A stretch of DNA of 64,000 nt from Odiellus spinosus (taxonomy: Eukaryota; Arthropoda; Arachnida; Opiliones; Phalangiidae): contig OY987237.1 of assembly GCA_963920705.1 (NCBI GenBank), positions 11,686,601 through 11,750,600 on the forward strand, written 5' to 3'. Below are positions 12,382 to 23,422 of this stretch, piece by piece. The number at the start of each line of letters is the position of its first letter. Position 1 is the first letter of the stretch. The notes under the pieces are model-generated. The model did no database searches. It saw only the letters and a list, made by a program, of their open reading frames with translations, and was not told the DNA's origin. The position numbers were made by a program, and so were the translations under genes.

Positions 12382-13192
12382 CTAGGAGGATATAGGGGAG
12401 AAGGAGACTTCGACTGCCTTCTCTTATATTCCAAGTTTGGGCCAGTGTTGGTTGAGACAATCACGCGCATCACGTGACCCACGGACCGTTTAAATACAGG
12501 ACGATAATTCGCTAGCCTTCAACAGTACAAAAATAACAAAATATCATTCTCATGGCATCGGGTCAGTAGAGCGCGAGGAAATTAGGATACAAAGTCGTTT
12601 TTTCCCCCCTTCGTCAATGTGATGTACCACGTGATCAGCGTAATTTCTTAGTATTTTCGGAGATTTTCTCAGCAGGGGGTGCCAATTTACAATAAGGTGT
12701 CGCGTATAAACTTACCCCATCCGTTATCTTTACGAATTGTTTATTTATAGGGATATTGAGGGCCTCGCTTTACGCGCGCTGACAATCACTTTTGGTAACC
12801 ATTTTTCCGCAGCTGGTTCACTGTCTGTAGTTCGCCTTAATTTGGCAGCACGTATAAACCTACTCTTTCCTTTATCTCTAAGAATTGTTTGCTTAAAAAT
12901 ATAGGGAGCGTTACTATAAACATTCGGCAAACACTAAAATGTGAATAGAGTAACGAGACCGCCTTAAGCCCTTGCCAAAAATTATCAAAAAAATTCTCAG
13001 GAATTCTCAACTCTTATAACCTATGACGACGAGTTGACGACATGCGCCAAACTAGTGGCGCGTGAATGTACCACTAGAACAAAGGGGAAACCGGGGGGGG
13101 GGGGAGCTAGTAGCTAGAGGCCAGAAAGCGGTGAACGCGTTTCAATGGGAAAACGGGCAGTCCAAGACTCCTTCTCCCCTATATCCTCCTAG
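12382..13192. mobile_element. 811-bp inverted-repeat element, ends CTAGGAGGATATAGGGG
   Basis: Ends ctaggaggatataggggaga match in inverted orientation over ~37 bp. Flanks atatggg (12375-12381 and 13193-13199) make a 7-bp direct repeat. The host sequence on each side (ggcgcgaaaatgcgtagg to gagtcatat) is itself duplicated. No protein recognised inside. Confidence 0.7.
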
Positions 13193-13396
13193 ATATGGGT
13201 ATAGCTTTTGGCGCGAAAATGCGTAGGTGAAAATGAATCATCATTCTGATATAATGGCTCGTAGTGGATAGGAAATAATTGAGTCATATTTTACGCTCCA
13301 TTTCTGCAGTGACGTAACGATTTTGATTAATTCGTTTGATTACTACCATGGTTTTTAGCCAATATTTATTTATAAAATTAGTCTTTTCGGTTAGTT

Positions 13397-13400
13397 TTTT

Positions 13401-13435
<35 letters not shown>
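13397..13435. repeat. (ATTT)n microsatellite
   Basis: About ten ATTT units in a row. Confidence 0.9.
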
Positions 13436-13436
<1 letters not shown>

Positions 13437-13439
13437 TTG

Positions 13440-14290
13440 GTGGCAGCTATTTGATTATTTTTAAAGCAAGTTGGTGGATACTATTTGGCTACTTTTTTCT
13501 TCTAAGCAAGTGGGTGGTTACTATTTGTTACCTTATTCAAAATATAGAGGTGGTTACTATTTAGTTGCCTTGTTCAAAGGCGTTGGTGGCAACTATTTAG
13601 TTGCCTCGTTCAAAGGAGATGGTGACTATTATTTGCAAGGATTCCTCGTTCATTGAGTTGGTGGCTACTATTTGCAAGCTTTCATTATTCAAAGTAGTCG
13701 GTGGCTACTATTTGCAAGGTTTCCTCGGTCAAAGGAGTTGGTGGCTATTATTTGCAAGCTTTCATTATTCAAAGTAGTCGGTGGCTATTATTTGCAAGCT
13801 TTCATTATTCAAAGTAGTCGGTGGCTAATATTTGCAAGGTTTCCTCGTTCAAAGGTGTTCGTGGCTACTATTTGCAAGGTTTCCTCGTTCAAAGGAGTTG
13901 GTGGCTACTATTTGCAAGGTTTCCTCGTTCAAAGGTGTTGGTGGCTACTATTTGCAAGGTTTCCTCGTTCAAAGGAGTTGGTGGCTACTATTTGCAGGGT
14001 TTCCTCGTTCAAAGGAGTTGGTGGCTACTATTTGAAAGGTTTCCTCGTTCAAAGTAGTTGGTTCTTCCTATTAAGTTCCCTTGTTCAAAGTAGTTGATGG
14101 TTCCCATTAAATTCCCTTGTTCAAAGTAGTTGGTGCTTGCCATTTGCAAGGTTTCTTCATTCAAAGTAGTTGGTGGTTACTGTTTTGCATCAAATTATTT
14201 GATGGCTACTATTTGGAAGCTATCATTATTCAAAGTAGTCGGTGGCTACTATTTGCAAGGTTTCCGTATTCAAAGTAGTTTGTCACCATT
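13440..14290. repeat. 40-bp minisatellite, about 20 units
   Basis: Units of ggtggctactatttgcaagg followed by tttcctcgttcaaaggagtt repeat with variants (attatt for cctcg, gaagct for aaggtt). Because 40 is not a multiple of three, every frame is partly open, which produces long but spurious reading frames. Confidence 0.92.
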
Positions 14291-14859
14291 TGATTACTGT
14301 ATTTGAAGTTACCATTTGGTTACTATTTGCACTTAATTTTAATCCAACTTTGAGTATCAACACTGCGATTTCTGTGGATCAATTTACTATAAACTTTTCC
14401 TTTAACTTAACATAACGCGTTGCTATAATTTACTGATCTAGTATTTCAAACCACGTCATCAATTCCAAAATTTATAATTTGCATAATAGCAGTTTATAAA
14501 GTTAAGTTTTGCCTCAACTTCCACGCGTCGCTACTAGCTTTATTATTATTAACTTTTTTTCTTTTTTAAGTTCTCAACTTTCATATAGTTCACCTTCTCT
14601 ATATGTTTTGGGTCGGTACTTTAAAAAGGAGACACTTGATAGAAAATAAGTTAATTTTCCTTTGAAAAGGAGAACTTGGCGCGCTCTTGATACAAAAGAC
14701 GGCCTCGAAAATGTCACAGCCCGGAAAATGCTTCGCTCAGACCCCCTTTTTCCATCCTTATCCTTACGCCCAACTTAGCTTCTTCCTCTCTTCAATTTTT
14801 CCATAATTCAATCTCTTCATCCGCGTAATTTATCACTTCGCGCGCATTTCCAAAAGCAC

Positions 14860-14892
14860 GCTCTTTTTCTCTTTCTCTCTCTCTCTCTCTCC
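14860..14892. repeat. CT-rich microsatellite
   Basis: tctctctctctctc tract; antisense reads as an Arg/Glu-rich frame that is not a gene. Confidence 0.85.
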
Positions 14893-15030
14893 TTGGCTCG
14901 CTTAAGGTTCTCATGGGCCAGAAAGTGCTTATGTAAAATTTGTATGATGTGGGAAGATGTATAGTAATTCCGTGGGGAATATCATTCATATTTTCAGGTT
15001 ATATTTAGAGTAAGCTTTTTTTATCACTAG

Positions 15031-15403
15031 CAAAAGTCTATCAGTTAAACTTAAACAACGTCCCCTAGCTTAAAACTATCAGCAAAGGTTCTGGTACCGG
15101 CAGATTCTGATTCGAGATACTATAGCGGTCGCAGTTGGTGTAAATAGCGAAATCGGAAGCGCCACTCTTTCAAGAAATTCCGGAGTTGGGAGGAAAGACA
15201 TTATAGATAAGCGCGGCCCGCCTAAATTTCGTCCCTCTCTCCCGACTCAAAAATATGGAGGAAGAGTCCAAATCACTCAAGGCAGACAGGGGTGATGACT
15301 TTTTTGGCTATTTTTAAGTGATGGGTTTTGACGTAAAACTATACCTTTGCTGATATTATTACGCTAAGGGGCGTTGTTTACTTGATAAAGTCATAGACTT
15401 TTG
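15031..15403. mobile_element. MITE CAAAAGTCTA family, copy 1, 7-bp duplication tcactag
   Basis: 373 bp; left end caaaagtctatcag and right end ctatgacttt-like sequence ending gacttttg form inverted repeats over about 70 bp. tcactag occurs at 15024-15030 and 15404-15410. A second copy is at 59539. Confidence 0.8.
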
Positions 15404-15410
15404 TCACTAG

Positions 15411-16320
15411 ATAATATTTATCAAATAGAAATCACCCATCAGTTCCCCCAGTGTTGTCAACCACTTGTGAGCGTGAAATAAACAGTAGAGAAAGGCTAGC
15501 ATTTCAGTTTTGGAACTGATCTGTTCTGAACTACTCTCCACAAGATCTAGCTGGCAACCCAACAATGAAGGGAAAGCTGTAAGAGGGGTAAAATTCTTTG
15601 TCCCCTTCACCAAAAACTGTATTTTTGATGACGTTTTAAAATGTTTACAAGCCACGCCCTTTAGGCTTCCCACATAATGCCAAATACATAGAAACTAGCC
15701 AGATATTAAGAATAGTTTGTGTCAGGAAAATATATAAGGGGGTCTTTCACAAAATACTGTTACAGTAACTGAAACTTTAACTTTAAATGCGTTTTAAATT
15801 GTTTTTAGGCATTTTAACCGCTTTCAATTGGCTACTAATTTAAGACGTTAATCCTAAAATGGGTTGAAAAATTCCAGCCTGGGTGGAAAGGAAGAAAGTT
15901 CTAAATAGAAGTGAAATAATTTCTTGATGCCACTTTATCAACTATTAACATATACTACTGTTTGACTCTCGATGTGAGCTTGTGTGTGTGTTAGGTTAAA
16001 GGGGTGAAGCGTAGCCCACTCTTCTAGTCGCGCTGGCCTTTTTAAATGTATGGATTTCTGCCGAGGCTGATTTTTCTCTGCCTATTGAATAAGGATAAGC
16101 GAGCTAGTATGGGCGTGTGACATTTTTAGAAGGTATATAACAATAGAGTGAATACAGTCATCTTCCGGACCATCAAAAACATTTTCCTCGCCAGATAATT
16201 TTTGAATCATTCCCCGGTTTTGTTTAAAGACACCAAAGTTGGAAAGAATTTAAGCCAAGGTCAGATTTATGTTCGGTAAATCTGCGGAGTTTTTTTTTAG
16301 TTTGTTAGTTAGGAAGTTCT
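15411..16320. other. No gene seen
   Basis: AT-rich intergenic sequence. The 88-codon antisense frame at 15407-15673 has no recognisable features. Confidence 0.4.
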
Positions 16321-17160
16321 TTATTAAAATTATCTGGGTTAGTTAAGAAAAGTTCCACTGAATTTAAAATTAAAGGTCTTTTATTGTATGGAATGGATTT
16401 TCATTGATACCGATTTAAAATAAATTGGCTTTTTTAATGAGGAAAATTATTTTAATTTGGTGAACAAATTTGGTCTAAATTGAAATTGCAACAAAAACTC
16501 GGTTAAATAGATCAAATAAAATAACCCGAATTCAACGAAAGTGGAAAAAAAATTAAAATACCATTAGTAAATTTTTGTTATCTTCAGTTATTTTATATTT
16601 GGTCTATTTGGTCCAATTCGGGAGTAATTTTCTAATTTGGATCATATTTTTGACAAATTTAAAGATTTTTCATTATTGGGGCTAGATTACGATATTCAGA
16701 CCCCTCTCCCCCCCCCCCCCCACTAAATAACGATGGACTAATTAGGACCCGGGGAAATTAGAAATGTGAGAAAAACGTATTTAAAATTTTCAAATTATCA
16801 AAATAAAATCCCATAGAGTACCTAACCTATCCAATCCTATCCCAGACTACGAGATTTTAACATTGAGATTTGAGGGTTCCAAATACGTTTTTCTCACACT
16901 TCTGCTGCTTGTAGATTTTTTAAAATATTTTTTCTGAACTCCCCAGGTCCTAATTAGTCCATATCCATTGTTGTTTAGAGGGGGGGGGTCTGAATATCGT
17001 AATTTCCCCTTTATTGGAAAAGCCGAATTCTTTGGTTATTCCATGGGAGCTTATTGAAAAGTACAATCGACGTCACGCGTGAATGTAAAATTAACCTCGT
17101 ATTTTGCTTTCAATTGTGACTAAAGGCCCGAATCGAGTCAGGTTTCTTGTCTATTTAATT
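16320..17160. repeat. Diverged repeat similar to 31965-32245, split by an inserted element
   Basis: Shares ttggtcnaatt-rich sequence, gacgtcacgcgt and cccgaatcgagtcaggtt with 31965-32245. Positions 16680-17010 interrupt it. Confidence 0.45.
16680..17010. mobile_element. ~330-bp inverted-repeat element with poly-C/poly-G arms
   Basis: ttacgatattcagacccct on the left and ggggtctgaatatcgtaa on the right are inverted, followed inward by a C-run and a G-run and by further inverted blocks (gtgagaaaaacgtattt and aaatacgtttttctcac). ttattgg flanks both sides (16673 and 17011), a probable 7-bp duplication. Confidence 0.6.
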
Positions 17161-17611
17161 AATTGAACTGTCCTCATGTTAATTAGCAAAAATAAAAATA
17201 TCGAGAAACTAAATCATTTGCGTCATTAATAACGAAATATGATGGTCTTCTAGTTACTCAACGTTAGAACTTGTTGTTGTGGTGAAAGCTAAGGACTAAC
17301 GACAAATTATCCTGTTAACAAACAGGAACGTATTTTTCGCCCTGACAGTCTTGACTGGGCTGCGAAGTTAGCATGATAGCTATAATGACGAAAAAACATG
17401 TTTTTGCGTATCTAAAAATAAGCGTTGGATTTTCCAGAAATAAATTAGAATAAAAACACTTAAGTGTTGTTTTTAAGCCTTGGATAGATTTATTAGGTTA
17501 TTTGGGGTTTAATTTTGTTTTGACAACGTGTTTTTTTAAATAGATATGTCCTTTAAATTAAAACGACCCCCTTCCCTTTCCCCGCTTTGAAAGATTTCAA
17601 AACCAAACTTA

Positions 17612-18176
17612 AGTCGCGTTCATACTAGGTCTTGGAATCGATTTAAACCGTTTCAAAACGTTTCGCAGGAATCGTGTGAACGGGAAACCGTTCTTTATCG
17701 AATCGATTTAATTCGATTTCTCGGCACTGCTTCGGGAACCAGCTTCATACCGATTCGGTTTCAACAACCGATAGATGAAGCTACTCTTAAAAAAAAAGCT
17801 ACGGTCACACTAGCGTTTCTTAATCGATTTGAAACCGTAAAATCAAACCGATATTCAAATCGCAAATAATTAATTTAAGCGTCTCGTGATGAGGCATTAT
17901 CTTTTTAAATCGATTTATCGTAGCTTCATCTATCGGTTGTTGGAAAAAAAAAAAAATCGGTATGAAACTGGTTCCCGAAGCAGCTTCAAGAAATCGAATC
18001 AAATCGATTTGAGAAAAGACGGTTTTCCGTTCACAGGACTCTAGCGAAACGTTTTGAAACGGATTAAATTGATTCTAAGGCCTAGTATGAACGCGGCTAA
18101 CGATTCCTGGCGATTTGAATATCGGTTTGATTATACCGTTTCAAATCGATAAAGAAATGCTGGTGTGACCGTAGCT
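17612..18176. mobile_element. Nested ATCGATTT-palindrome MITEs (copies 4 and 5)
   Basis: The outer copy runs 17612-17790 and resumes at 18099-18176. The inner copy (17797-18098) lies in the opposite orientation, from agctacggtcacactagc to tatgaacgcggct. The inner one interrupts the outer after gatgaagctac. Confidence 0.7.
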
Positions 18177-18639
18177 AAAGTTAGTTCTTAAATCAATAAA
18201 CAACGTCCTAGACACGCATAAGTATCTGAACTTAATGACGTCATAACCTTTCACTTAGTCGCTTTAAAACCACTGAAAGTTGTATAAAAGTTTAACCTTC
18301 TACTCCTACCTAGGAATGATTTAGAATTGTAATAACATAGTCGAGGTAATTAATTTGACAGTTTAAGTTTTTCTTTGCTTCTAAAAGTTCTCTTCTTTCC
18401 GAAAGCGCTTCTTCAGCTTGTAGTATTTTCGACGTCTGATATATAATAAGACACTTCATTAAAGGGAGTATGAAGTGATGAAACAACCTGCATTTATTAG
18501 AAAGCTTATGCTAATATGAAATTTATTATGAGTTCATTTTTATTCAACTTTTGTTGGATCAAAATTTAGTTTATCCTTGAAATGTTACCAATATCTTAAA
18601 GTGAGTCTCTCACCACTATATTTCCAATGGCTTAGGTTC

Positions 18640-18985
18640 ATTTGCTCGACTTCCAATTGATCGACAAGGAGTCCGTTTGATCGACTCCCATTTGATCGAC
18701 AAGCCATTCCAATTGATCGACAGCCCAGTTTTTTAGCGAGTAACCAGTATAGGTCAGGTTAGGTTAGGTTAGGTTGGTTAATCTATTTATAATCGTTATT
18801 ACGAAGTTGACCAATTGGGAAACGATCAAATGCACCCTTTGTTGTCGGTAATTTGGGATTAGGCATCAATCATTTGATCCCTTTGTCGATCGTTTTGGAG
18901 TCGATCAAGTGGACCCTTTGTCGATCATTTGGGAGTCCATCAAGTGGACCTTTTGTCGATCATTTGGGAGTCGATCAAGTGGACC
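18640..18985. repeat. TTGATCGAC-containing short repeats in inverted arrays
   Basis: 18650-18722 holds four gatcgac-type motifs spaced ~20-25 bp; 18884-18985 holds about three 35-bp units with gtcgatcatttgggagtcga in the other orientation. Between them is a run of aggtt units. Confidence 0.6.
18756..18775. repeat. Short (AGGTT)4 run, arthropod telomere-type repeat
   Basis: Four perfect aggtt units (TTAGG in register). Too short to prove a telomeric origin. Confidence 0.6.
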
Positions 18986-19189
18986 CAAATCATTTCCAAT
19001 ACCCATGGATTATATTTTTAGTTTTATCGAACTATTAAAACGCCATATTTCAAAATTTTTACCTCTGGGTGTAGGCGTTCTTAAGAAACATCAAAATGAA
19101 AATGTTAAAAATATATAAATCATGTTTTTCCCGATGTATGACGTATTTATTTCTTGGGGCATAATTTTTATACGAAATGTAGGACTTTC

Positions 19190-19475
19190 TTTATTAAGTA
19201 CTTTTACGAAAAATACTGCGCGAAAGCGACCTTATCACTCGTAGCAGAACGTGCGTTAATCAACTGTCGGCACTACAATAGCGAAATCACGCGATCATAT
19301 AGATAGTGATGACGTAGTATTGCTAGGAATTTTTATTTTAAAAATATCGAAACTGGCGATTATGAAATGTGTTTTTACTGTCCTGGTAATTGTTTTATGG
19401 CATATGTATATTTACTTTTAATCGTATTTTAACGATTTAATAAATCAGCATAAATTTTAAAACTTGGAGTTCATA
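19190..19475. repeat. Inverted partner of the 9484-9725 repeat
   Basis: acttttacgaaaaatactgc then gcgaaagcgacc is the reverse complement of the block near 9690-9715. Confidence 0.55.
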
Positions 19476-21060
19476 AGCGTCCTCTAACGGCAAACTGGCA
19501 CGTAATTTTAAGCAAGTTGTTTCGAATCTTCAGGCTTCTTTTAATATTCGCATTAATTGTAGTATTCCTTCCTCTCTTTGCTTTGATTAGTTCAGTTTCG
19601 TTGGACAAATTTCGTCTTTTTTTGTCAATTTCTCGCATTTTCCGACATTATTTTTTCTTCAACTCGAGCTTGGCGGCAATCGAGGAAGACATACAGTCAA
19701 AACAGTAGAATTTTGGCGCCACGCGAATTTTTCGTTTCGTCGCTGAGTTTCGGTTCCATAAAAAATGAACCTACTTTTTTTTTTCTCGACCCTAAATTTC
19801 CGAAATACTCGTTTTCTTCAACGTAAGTCCGCAATGTAAGGAAAGATATGTCGGATTGATACGTAACATTAAATATCATGGGTGAAAAAACTCTTTCAAA
19901 AACGGCTTTTGAAAATATATCTTTTTTTATCTTGTCGGTGATTTTTCTATGGCTTTTTACATTTTTTTTCTTTTGGGCCACTGAACGTTGCTACGTACGA
20001 TTTGGTTTCTTCTAGCTAGTTTTCTTCAACTTTCTCGCGGTGATACGCTTTTTTTTACTTTCATTTTTTTCTTCTATTTTGGAACTCCATTTCTATAACA
20101 CGGGTATGTGCTCGGGTTTGTGGTATATGGAATAGATATTTTTGGTCGTGTTTTCTATACGAGTCATTTTATTATTTGATGGCTTTTCGGTGTCTATCAT
20201 AAAGTAAATTATTTGCCCTGACTCTGTTTCCGATCACGTGGTCATATTATTGTCCAGATTGAGAGTATAGAAAATTAGTAAAGATACGGGTTGAGAAGAC
20301 TCTGGCAAGTCACGTGACTGTTTGGAATCCTGGCTTGATTTCCAGAGAGCACGAACTATTCAATTTCGACTGACGATTGAATAGATAGCGCCAATAGAAG
20401 TATGACTGCCATGTATTCAGTTATAAGTAGAAATTAAAGTGGCCGCGCTCCAAACACTTACGTGGATTGTTCGTCTGCGTAATCTGTCTCTTTACTAACC
20501 TTGGGGAGTATATGTTTACTAGCTGGTGAGGAAAAATATAAGTTCCCAACATCGTGACAAAATTAAGGGCCATTCACTATTTGTCTACCACTGTCAATGT
20601 CTACTTGACCTTAATGTTATTACTAATCAGCAGAGACGATGATGTTCCTATGTATTTAAGGTACTTGGAAATTCAACACAGAGGCTTGACAAGAAATGCA
20701 GATTTGAAATTACTAAATCGCACGAAGATTAGTGCGCATACATGAAGATATTAAAATTTTTCCCCATTGGGAAAACCGCCATGGTTGTCGAATTTTCACA
20801 AAACCTAGAATACTAATACTAGCGCAAGTTGACGTCATCGTCTTAAAGGACGTCTCTATATCAAAACCTGATTATTAATAATCTGCTGAAATAGCTCTCC
20901 CTGGAAGAAATCGATCGCTCATATATTTGAAAGTGTAGAACTGTGTAAATAAGGGGGATATTATATCCGATAAATGTCCTGAAAAGTTTTTCTCCAAAGA
21001 GGGCGTGTAATTTTTTTTTTCTTTAAGCTTAAATATCAAATACGGTGGTCTAGTAAGCGA
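19476..21060. other. No gene seen; region before the receptor array
   Basis: AT-rich. Short open frames are T-run artefacts. Contains cacgtg/cacgtga sites but no receptor-like sequence I can read. Confidence 0.4.
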
Positions 21061-21124
21061 ACGCGTTATAAAGGCTGTTCTTTAGATTAATATAGTTCGG
21101 ATAGGGCGATCGCGTGCGAGAGAC

Positions 21125-22261
21125 ATGGCGAAAATTGTTTCCTCCGAGCTAGCCAATCGGCTGCAATCTTTCATTTTTGTCTTAGTAAAAACGCACTTTG
21201 CTTTTTCGTTTCTCTTCGTGAATTATTACTTCGTCAACTTGATGATATTGATGAAAATCAACTTTGATTTTTTTATGAATTTCTTCGCGCAATACACCAT
21301 TACTTTCGGTTGCCAATTAAGTGTCGTTTACTACTGGCTTTTCAATCGGAGAAAACTTCGTCTTATATTGAAAGAACTGATGAATTTGGCGCGAAAAGTT
21401 GATCCAGTTCGTTTCCAACGCTTTAAAAATTGGTTAAAACTATCGGTGTTCTTCTTGTACGGTTATATCTTGTTAATTATAGTCATAAATGTAACTGATG
21501 GTTTAAACTCGAATTACGACGGACCACTAGGATTCTCGAACTCGATTGGTAGATTATGTTTTCAGTGCAATGTGACCGGTTTAACCAACGGTACTCTGCG
21601 TATTTTCGTTCTGTTAGAGAACACTTTAAACATATCAAGCTTAGTCACTTTAGCCTCGCTTTTATCGACGATCTACGCTGTTTTCGCGACGCTTTTAACC
21701 TATTTAATCAATGATCTTGAAAAGGAAGTAGAAATGGTGATTCAACGCGATTTTTCGATTCACGCTTTCGAAATGGTGCGACAGAAATTGGACGAAATTT
21801 ACCGATTGGTCAGTCGTACTAACGTCATGTTTCAACACGGGGTATTCCTCTTCCTCTCTAGTACCCTTCTGACCACTTGTCAGGGTGTCATCTCGTATAT
21901 AATTCAATACGCTATAATGAAAAAATCGTGGTTATCGATATTAAATCTTAGCTTATCCAGTTTTCAGGATTTGGTCGTTTTATGCGTGGTTATCGCTTTT
22001 GGTTCGAAGGTACACGACGGAGGGTGTCGATGCGCTGGCAATTTGGTTCGTTTGAATCAAGGGGCAATTTTACACGGTCGACAGACTGAACTTTTGATGT
22101 TGTACACGCGCTTTAAATTAGAAAAGATTGAGTTGAGGGCGGGCGCCATTTTTACCATCTCTAAAAGTTTGTTATTGTCGTTCGTGGGTTTGGGAGCCAC
22201 TTACGCGGTCGTTTATTTGCAATTGAATCCCGAAGCCATGAAGAACATACGTGAACCGTAA
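21125..22261 (+). CDS. Gustatory-receptor-like 7TM chemoreceptor, subfamily A, gene 1
   Basis: Single-exon reading frame of 378 residues, the usual length for an arthropod gustatory receptor. By family knowledge such proteins are ligand-gated cation channel subunits in the plasma membrane of chemosensory neurons, with the N-terminus inside the cell. Hydrophobic segments begin near residues 16, 57 and 107, with more between 170 and 300 and a last one at about 345-367. The signature TYAVVYLQL is at 359-367. C145 and C148 form a CFQC pair in the TM3-TM4 loop, and NVT and NGT glycosylation sequons follow it. The first ATG of the frame is used; it aligns with paralogue starts. TATA-like gttataaagg lies ~55 bp upstream. 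First gene of the array. The ligand cannot be predicted. Confidence 0.88.
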   Translation: MAKIVSSELANRLQSFIFVLVKTHFAFSFLFVNYYFVNLMILMKINFDFFMNFFAQYTITFGCQLSVVYYWLFNRRKLRLILKELMNLARKVDPVRFQRFKNWLKLSVFFLYGYILLIIVINVTDGLNSNYDGPLGFSNSIGRLCFQCNVTGLTNGTLRIFVLLENTLNISSLVTLASLLSTIYAVFATLLTYLINDLEKEVEMVIQRDFSIHAFEMVRQKLDEIYRLVSRTNVMFQHGVFLFLSSTLLTTCQGVISYIIQYAIMKKSWLSILNLSLSSFQDLVVLCVVIAFGSKVHDGGCRCAGNLVRLNQGAILHGRQTELLMLYTRFKLEKIELRAGAIFTISKSLLLSFVGLGATYAVVYLQLNPEAMKNIREP

Positions 22262-22525
22262 CGATCTCTAAAAACTATAAAACTAAATCAATTGTAAATT
22301 CCTTCATATTTTAATCAAGTACTAAATTAACGTATTTATGTTGTAAAAATGTTACGAAAGTCAAATACTATTTTCGTTCAGACATATGGAACCTTCCTGC
22401 ATGGTGTCTCCCACTGAAACCAGTGGCAAGTCCCATAATAATAGATTTAAACTTTAAACGAGGTGGCTACCAATAGCGTTCGTTGCTCCACTAAATAGCC
22501 TTGTTCCCCGACCCCTTCACGCGAT

Positions 22526-22806
22526 CAAGGAGGATTAGACAAGGAGAAGAAATGTGGGGACGGCGCCGTTCCTACTGCGTCGGCCTAAACTCCCACTCTG
22601 GGAGAACGGGGGTAGAGACGTTTCGTGGTAAAATGTTGTCACGTGGGTAAAACGAATCCTTTATGAGACGCGCTAGCTAGCGACCACGTGACAACAGTTT
22701 ACCTCGAGAATTTCCTATCCCCCCTTTCCACCCGAGTGGGAGGTTGGCTCTTCTCTCTCTAACTCAACGCAGCCCCACATTTCCTCTCCTTGTCTAATCC
22801 TCCTTG
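22526..22806. mobile_element. MITE CAAGGAGGATTAGA family, copy 1
   Basis: 281 bp with inverted ends caaggaggattagacaagga; flanks acgcgat (22519 and 22807), 7 bp. Interior has paired cacgtgg blocks. Lies between the first two receptor genes. Confidence 0.85.
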
Positions 22807-23422
22807 ACGCGATATCATTTGCATATTTGAATGAAGTTATAATCGCCATTGATTTCTGTCCACAAATTTTGCCACATTGTGCTTGATCAGAAGCGTATAA
22901 AAATACCTTCTTAGGAACTTTATCACTCTCTAGTGGTTATAATAATTTTAAAATGAACTGTGGAATTCATTAGACTAGTTTCTTGTAAGTATATTATACG
23001 TAGTCCGCCGCCATATCTCTGTAGGTAGAAGTAGAATTTTGGGAATAACATCGTAATAAACCAAAGTACCTCAGATTTCCTCATGAAGAGACTCAAGTGT
23101 TTCAAGTAATTCAGCGAGTTGAAAGAGTCGAAGGAGTTGAAGACTTCCTCTCGAATGTTTCTTTATAAGCTTAAGCCTTTGTGTTAAATCCCCAGAAAAA
23201 ATAGACAGTTATTCCTGTATGACAGATCGTTTATTTTCATTTCATTTAGAACTACGCGTGAAATCAATAAACGTCGACGCAAAAGTTTACGCCTTAAAAG
23301 TTGTCTTGTTCAGTAAGAAGAGTTTGAGGAAGACAGGTTGAAATTGTGTTTTGGTTACTTTGACAAACATAATATCGCGTCTAGATATTCATATATTTAA
23401 TATACAATTTTAATTTAACGCA

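Noticed and set aside
13471-14097. Overlapping 60-141 codon open frames with a repeated peptide
   Set aside because: They lie wholly in the 40-bp minisatellite and appear in more than one frame; no family recognised.
14700-15000. Possible coding region with an RERERE stretch
   Set aside because: It is a CT microsatellite read in antisense.
18756-18775. Telomere or chromosome end
   Set aside because: Only four TTAGG-type units inside intergenic DNA; not a telomere.
19697-19981. Lysine-rich 94-codon antisense frame
   Set aside because: T-rich plus strand gives Lys/Phe codons by chance; no supporting feature.
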